From positions 372,001 through 436,000 of the forward strand of contig NZ_CP121471.1 of the NCBI RefSeq assembly GCF_033954835.1: a stretch of DNA of 64,000 bases. Direction: 5' to 3'. Of the stretch, positions 61,060-64,000 are shown in pieces. How positions within the stretch are numbered: the stretch's first letter is position 1; each line of letters starts with the position of its first letter. Origin of the DNA: Thiorhodovibrio frisius. GTDB lineage: Bacteria; Pseudomonadota; Gammaproteobacteria; Chromatiales; Chromatiaceae. The notes beneath the pieces were generated by a model. It was not told where the DNA came from, made no database searches, and saw only the letters and a list, made by a program, of their open reading frames with translations. The translations under genes were made by a program, and so were the position numbers.

Positions 61060-61320
61060 ATGCGAGAACTGATTATCGACATGACCGACCAGCAACACCA
61101 AGCGCTGAGCGCCATGGCGGCTCGGGAGGGAAAGACAGTGAAAGAATTCGCGCTTGAAAAACTGCTTGCCAAAAAAAACGCAAAACCAGAAGCATCAGCC
61201 GAGATAAGAGCACTGCTTGCAGAGCGAGTCGCCCAAGCAAAGCGCGGAGACGTTGTTCATGGCAGTATTAGCGAGATCGAGGAGCAAGCATTACGTATTG
61301 AACAAGTGGCATCATTGTAA
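61060..61320 (+). CDS. Antitoxin-like protein of a ParE pair
   Basis: 86 residues: MRELIIDMTDQQHQALSAMA and GKTVKEFALEKLL are a ribbon-helix-helix-type start, and the tail VAQAKRGDVVHGSISEIEEQ is the usual toxin-binding end of ParD/StbD-like antitoxins. The toxin gene follows 11 bases later. The ATG is preceded by GAGG. Confidence 0.75.
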   Translation: MRELIIDMTDQQHQALSAMAAREGKTVKEFALEKLLAKKNAKPEASAEIRALLAERVAQAKRGDVVHGSISEIEEQALRIEQVASL

Positions 61321-61331
61321 GTAACCTTTTC

Positions 61332-61643
61332 ATGACCCAACCCTACATTCTCACCACTGGTGCGGCGTCCGATCTTGAAAAAATTGTCCGCTATACTGAA
61401 CGAGAATGGGGAGCAGCGCGGCGACGTTCTTATATCCAACAACTCGAGAATGTGGCAAGCGAACTCGCATCGGGGGTTGGTTCTTTTCGACAACGCGATG
61501 ACCTCTATCCAAACGTTCGGGTCCGAAAAGCAGGGCACCATTTTATTTTTTGCCTGCCACAAACGGACGGCCCAGCCCTTATTCTTGCTGTCCTTCACGA
61601 ACGCATGGACATTATTGCTCGTTTGAATGAAAGGTTGGATTAA
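61332..61643 (+). CDS. ParE/RelE-family toxin
   Basis: 103 residues: ILTTGAASDLEKIVRYTERE, WGAARRRSYIQQLE, YPNVRVRKAGHHFIFCLPQ and LAVLHERMDIIARLNERL are the standard ParE strands and helices. ParE toxins poison DNA gyrase, RelE members cut mRNA; this sequence is closer to ParE. Together with the antitoxin it forms an intact pair between the prfH operon and the second FtsZ-like gene. Confidence 0.85.
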   Translation: MTQPYILTTGAASDLEKIVRYTEREWGAARRRSYIQQLENVASELASGVGSFRQRDDLYPNVRVRKAGHHFIFCLPQTDGPALILAVLHERMDIIARLNERLD

Positions 61644-61900
61644 AATTTCCACGGCCATTGCCTCGGACCTCTCGACTGTAACAGGGTCCATTGCCGAGGA
61701 AAGTGCTGGTGGCATCGCGAGTTTCGCGGACTTATACCCAATAAGTACAGGTTTTTGGCTCTTGGATAAATCTAAGCAACTGATAATATAAAAAAGTTTT
61801 TACATGAAAAACCGAAAACCGCTGTAGAAGCGGTATAATTCTTTTCTACGTTCCCTTAACCGGGAATATCAATTCGAGCCTGGACCCTTATTTGGCGATC
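61644..61900. other. Intergenic stretch, partly AT-rich
   Basis: No gene recognised. It contains a small hairpin, ACCGC-TGTAGAA-GCGGT at 61818-61834, immediately before TATAAT, and near 61871-61890 a short motif related to repeats at 4919 and 8136. Confidence 0.4.
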
Positions 61901-61932
61901 AATATAGCGGAGACATGCGACGAAGCCTGTCG
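61901..61932 (-). promoter_or_regulatory. Shared-type promoter facing left, apparently without a gene to serve
   Basis: CGAC-N7-GTCG at 61918-61932. Leftward, exactly 11 bases follow, then TATATT (61906-61901). This mirrors the leftward promoter at 56853-56884, but the genes to the left (ParE pair) point the other way. It is probably a duplicate of the 56.9 kb intergenic region. Confidence 0.55.
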
Positions 61933-61976
61933 TATTGGCGGTTGATCGGGCTTTTTTCTGGCTGAAAACTGGGATA

Positions 61977-62008
61977 CGACAGAGTGCGTCGCCAGACATG
62001 GCTAGACT
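61977..62008 (+). promoter_or_regulatory. Shared-type promoter of the second FtsZ-like gene
   Basis: CGAC-N7-GTCG at 61977-61991, 11 bases, TAGACT at 62003-62008, 60 bases before the ATG (hexamer start to ATG). Confidence 0.75.
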
Positions 62009-62062
62009 GGTGGATAGTCACCTGGCACCGTCTTCGGGACCAAAGCAGCGGAGGGACGCGGG

Positions 62063-62995
62063 ATGAATCGCCGTCAATGGCTAAAAGCACTCGGGGCTGG
62101 CCTGCTCTGGCCGATTGGTGGTGGTCCCGCACGGGCAGCGAGCAACAAGTTCCCAACCCCGTTGCGGCCGTTGGAGCCGCGCCCAACGGCGACTCCTTTC
62201 GAAGCCAACAACCGCGTAAACCTGGCGGCCCTGCTGGAGCCTTCGCGATCCTGCTGTATCGGCCTTGGCACGGGTGCGAGACACTTTATCCAAACCCTGA
62301 AGCGTCGCACCGATATCGACCAAGTCGAGCTGATGGCGCAGTCGGCACTGGAGCCTCGGGCTGTTACCGATTGGCTGCACGCCCAGGTCGCTCCGGGCGA
62401 CTATGTCGTGGTGGTCATTGACGCCAGTGATCCGCGCGCCGTCGCTGACTTGGCCCGGCATGCCCCAGATTGGCGACCGCCGGAATGCGTCTACTGCGTC
62501 GCGGTGGTGATCAATCAGCCAGCGCACCTCGCCTCAGTTCCCTGGAACGCAACGGAACAAGCCGCGTTGGACCGCGCCTTTGATGCCGTTATCGAACCGG
62601 CGCCCGGCATGGCTGCCGCCCAGCGGCTGGCTATCCAACTGCTTATCGACGGCACGCTGCTGTTATCCCGCACCCCCATCGGTTACGACCCAGGCGACAT
62701 TCGCGAGTGTCTGAAGCGCACGAAACAATTTCGCACCGCTGCCACAGTGTGGCATCGCCCCGATCAACGCGAGCGCGCGTTGCAGCGGTTGCGACAGCGC
62801 GGACTGGCGCATCCCCCTGGAGACTTGCTCGCCTTCGTGCATGCCGGCAAGGGGCTGAGCATCCAGGAATTCTTCGACCTGATGGGTGAGCTGGAGATGC
62901 GCTTGCCAGTGCGTGAGGAAGCCGTTCTGGTCGCGAGCGGCTTCTTGCATGAGGACTGGCCGCGCGACCGGCGGGTGCTGGGGGTGACGGGCTGA
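62063..62995 (+). CDS. FtsZ-like protein with twin-arginine-type leader, copy 2
   Basis: 310 residues, a close paralogue of the 57012 product along its whole length. It starts MNRRQWLKALGAGLLWPIGG with a better cut site (PARAAS). It has CCIGLGTGARHFIQTLKRRT, YVVVVIDASDPRAVADLARH in place of the GGGTGTG loop, and DLLAFVHAGKGLSIQEFFDL with RRVLGVTG at the end, matching the last domain of FtsZ (compare VNITAG..L...E and V.VVATG). GTPase activity is unlikely. The DnaA-like gene follows, as the DnaB-like gene follows copy 1. Confidence 0.7.
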   Translation: MNRRQWLKALGAGLLWPIGGGPARAASNKFPTPLRPLEPRPTATPFEANNRVNLAALLEPSRSCCIGLGTGARHFIQTLKRRTDIDQVELMAQSALEPRAVTDWLHAQVAPGDYVVVVIDASDPRAVADLARHAPDWRPPECVYCVAVVINQPAHLASVPWNATEQAALDRAFDAVIEPAPGMAAAQRLAIQLLIDGTLLLSRTPIGYDPGDIRECLKRTKQFRTAATVWHRPDQRERALQRLRQRGLAHPPGDLLAFVHAGKGLSIQEFFDLMGELEMRLPVREEAVLVASGFLHEDWPRDRRVLGVTG

Positions 62996-63062
62996 TCCTG
63001 CGAGGGGTTGCCGGTCAGGCGATGATGGACCGCCAAAGGACCATCGACTGGCGCGCGACATG

Positions 63063-63094
63063 CGACTGATTCTGTCGTGTTGGCGCGCTAGACT
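63063..63094 (+). promoter_or_regulatory. Shared-type promoter of the DnaA-like gene
   Basis: CGAC-N7-GTCG at 63063-63077, 11 bases, TAGACT at 63089-63094, 47 bases before the ATG at 63136. The upstream 60 bases also resemble those ahead of the DnaB-like promoter. Confidence 0.75.
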
Positions 63095-63135
63095 GGCTCT
63101 CATGCGTTGATCGTCGGTTGGGGAGATGACAGAAA

Positions 63136-64000
63136 ATGATGAACAGGCGCCATTGCTTGCAACGCTTGGGTACTGCTGGTCTCGGCAGCGCTTGGCCGGT
63201 AATTGCGGGCATGCCAGCGCCAGAGCGGCTCGCGACCTGGGTCGACGGCAAGGCTGCCGCGGAGCGCCACTCAGAGCGGGCTCATTCGTTAGCGCCGGAG
63301 GACGCTTTCCACCTGGCCAAGTTGATTCCCGAGTTCCGCTTCGAGACCTTTGTCCGAGGCCAGTCCAATGCCGCCGCCTGGGAGGCGTGCCAGCGCATCG
63401 CGGGTGATCCCGCATCTGCCCATGGCGCGCTCTACCTGCAAGGCGGGCAGGGACTCGGCAAATCGCATCTGATGAATGCCATTGGTTATCAAGTCCTTGC
63501 GCAAAATCCCCGCGCAAAGGTCCGTTTTGTCCACTCCGAGCGCTTCGCCTTTGAGCTCAGACAACTGCGCGAAGCTGGTCAGCCCGGGCAAATCGAAACC
63601 GGTCTGGATCAGTATCGGAACCTCGATTTGCTGTTGTTTGACGATCCAGGATTCCTGAGCAATAAGCCGAGCGCGCAATCTGTCTTTGCTCATGTCTTTC
63701 AAACGCTGCTTGAGCGCGGGAAGACCCTCGTCTTTTCCGACGAGCGATTCATGGCCATGGTTCCGGGGATCAATCACCGCTTGCGCGATCTGTTTTCCCA
63801 ATCAGTCGAGATTTCGGTGGCGGCACCCGATCTGGAAACCCGGCTGGCCATCCTCCGCCACCGAGCGGCTTGGTGGAAGATCGAGCTACCCGAGGGCGTG
63901 GCCATGGATCTGGCGACATCCTGCCCGACCAACGTCAGGGAGCTGGAAGGAGCCCTGCGACGCCTGATGGCGGAGTCGCGGTACGTTGGTATTCCGATTG
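63136..64000 (+). CDS. DnaA-like AAA+ ATPase with twin-arginine-type leader, 3' end outside the window
   Basis: 288 residues are visible. It starts MMNRRHCLQRLGTAGLGSAW, a weaker twin-arginine-like leader. A DnaA domain III follows: FETFVRGQSNAAAWEACQRI, Walker A LQGGQGLGKSHLMNAIGYQV, the DnaA HSERF motif, Walker B LLLFDDPGFLS, box VII-like LRDLFSQSVEISVAAPDLET, and sensor 2 NVRELEGALRRL. DnaA domain I is missing, replaced by the leader. The window ends before it can be seen whether the DNA-binding domain IV is present. ATP binding looks intact. Confidence 0.85.
   Translation, partial: MMNRRHCLQRLGTAGLGSAWPVIAGMPAPERLATWVDGKAAAERHSERAHSLAPEDAFHLAKLIPEFRFETFVRGQSNAAAWEACQRIAGDPASAHGALYLQGGQGLGKSHLMNAIGYQVLAQNPRAKVRFVHSERFAFELRQLREAGQPGQIETGLDQYRNLDLLLFDDPGFLSNKPSAQSVFAHVFQTLLERGKTLVFSDERFMAMVPGINHRLRDLFSQSVEISVAAPDLETRLAILRHRAAWWKIELPEGVAMDLATSCPTNVRELEGALRRLMAESRYVGIPI

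Overview
The window is GC-rich and reads as a gammaproteobacterial chromosome. Support comes from the rnm-yciO block facing yciB-yciI, from radA, dnaB and thiC with a TPP riboswitch, and from AmrS/AmrB/AmrA. Intein-bearing DnaB, the OPT transporter and the repeated intergenic hairpins would suit a purple sulfur bacterium (Chromatiales), but that placement is inference. I saw no rRNA, tRNA or CRISPR array.

Layout. 0-9.3 kb is a decaying accessory region. It holds the start of a YgiW-type gene, DUF2442/DUF4160, a MNT-HEPN toxin-antitoxin pair, a broken STAND-like gene, a 232-bp duplication, a GC-rich repetitive stretch without convincing genes, a heme-type diguanylate cyclase, an IS21-like end and two broken genes (DUF4417, DUF1186). 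9.3-28 kb is mostly chromosomal core: a PIF1-type helicase, OPT transporter, SNF2/SWIM ATPase, yciO, rnm, yciB, yciI, a PpiC foldase, AmrS/AmrB/AmrA, a CorC-like protein and radA. 28-33 kb has a TacA/TacT pair, a UPF0175/DUF3368 pair sitting between two copies of the dnaB 3' end, and dnaB with a 495-residue intein in its P-loop. 33-42 kb holds thiC with its riboswitch and a tightly packed lemA / M48 peptidase / hybrid histidine kinase / solute-binding protein cluster. 42-46 kb is a scar of remnants (IS91 transposase, RND pump, histidine kinase).

46-64 kb is the part most likely to be new. A long leftward operon (56.6 to 46.0 kb) encodes a small unknown protein, a double-AAA ATPase, a Uma2 nuclease, a putative zincin, a gamma-glutamylcyclotransferase-like protein, a PD-(D/E)XK nuclease, several unknown proteins, a PH-domain protein, a HAD phosphatase, a broken FtsZ-like gene and a PP2C phosphatase. 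Facing it, rightward, are four genes whose products look like replication and division proteins but start with a twin-arginine-like leader: FtsZ-like, DnaB-like, FtsZ-like, DnaA-like. The DnaB-like gene is followed by rtcB and prfH, the RNA-ligase/release-factor repair pair. All four genes, and the leftward operon, share one promoter layout: an inverted repeat CGAC-N7-GTCG, exactly 11 bases, then a -10-like hexamer. I read this as one coordinately controlled system built from repurposed replication and division folds. Its function is unknown to me. The DnaA-like gene runs off the right edge, so the system continues beyond the window.
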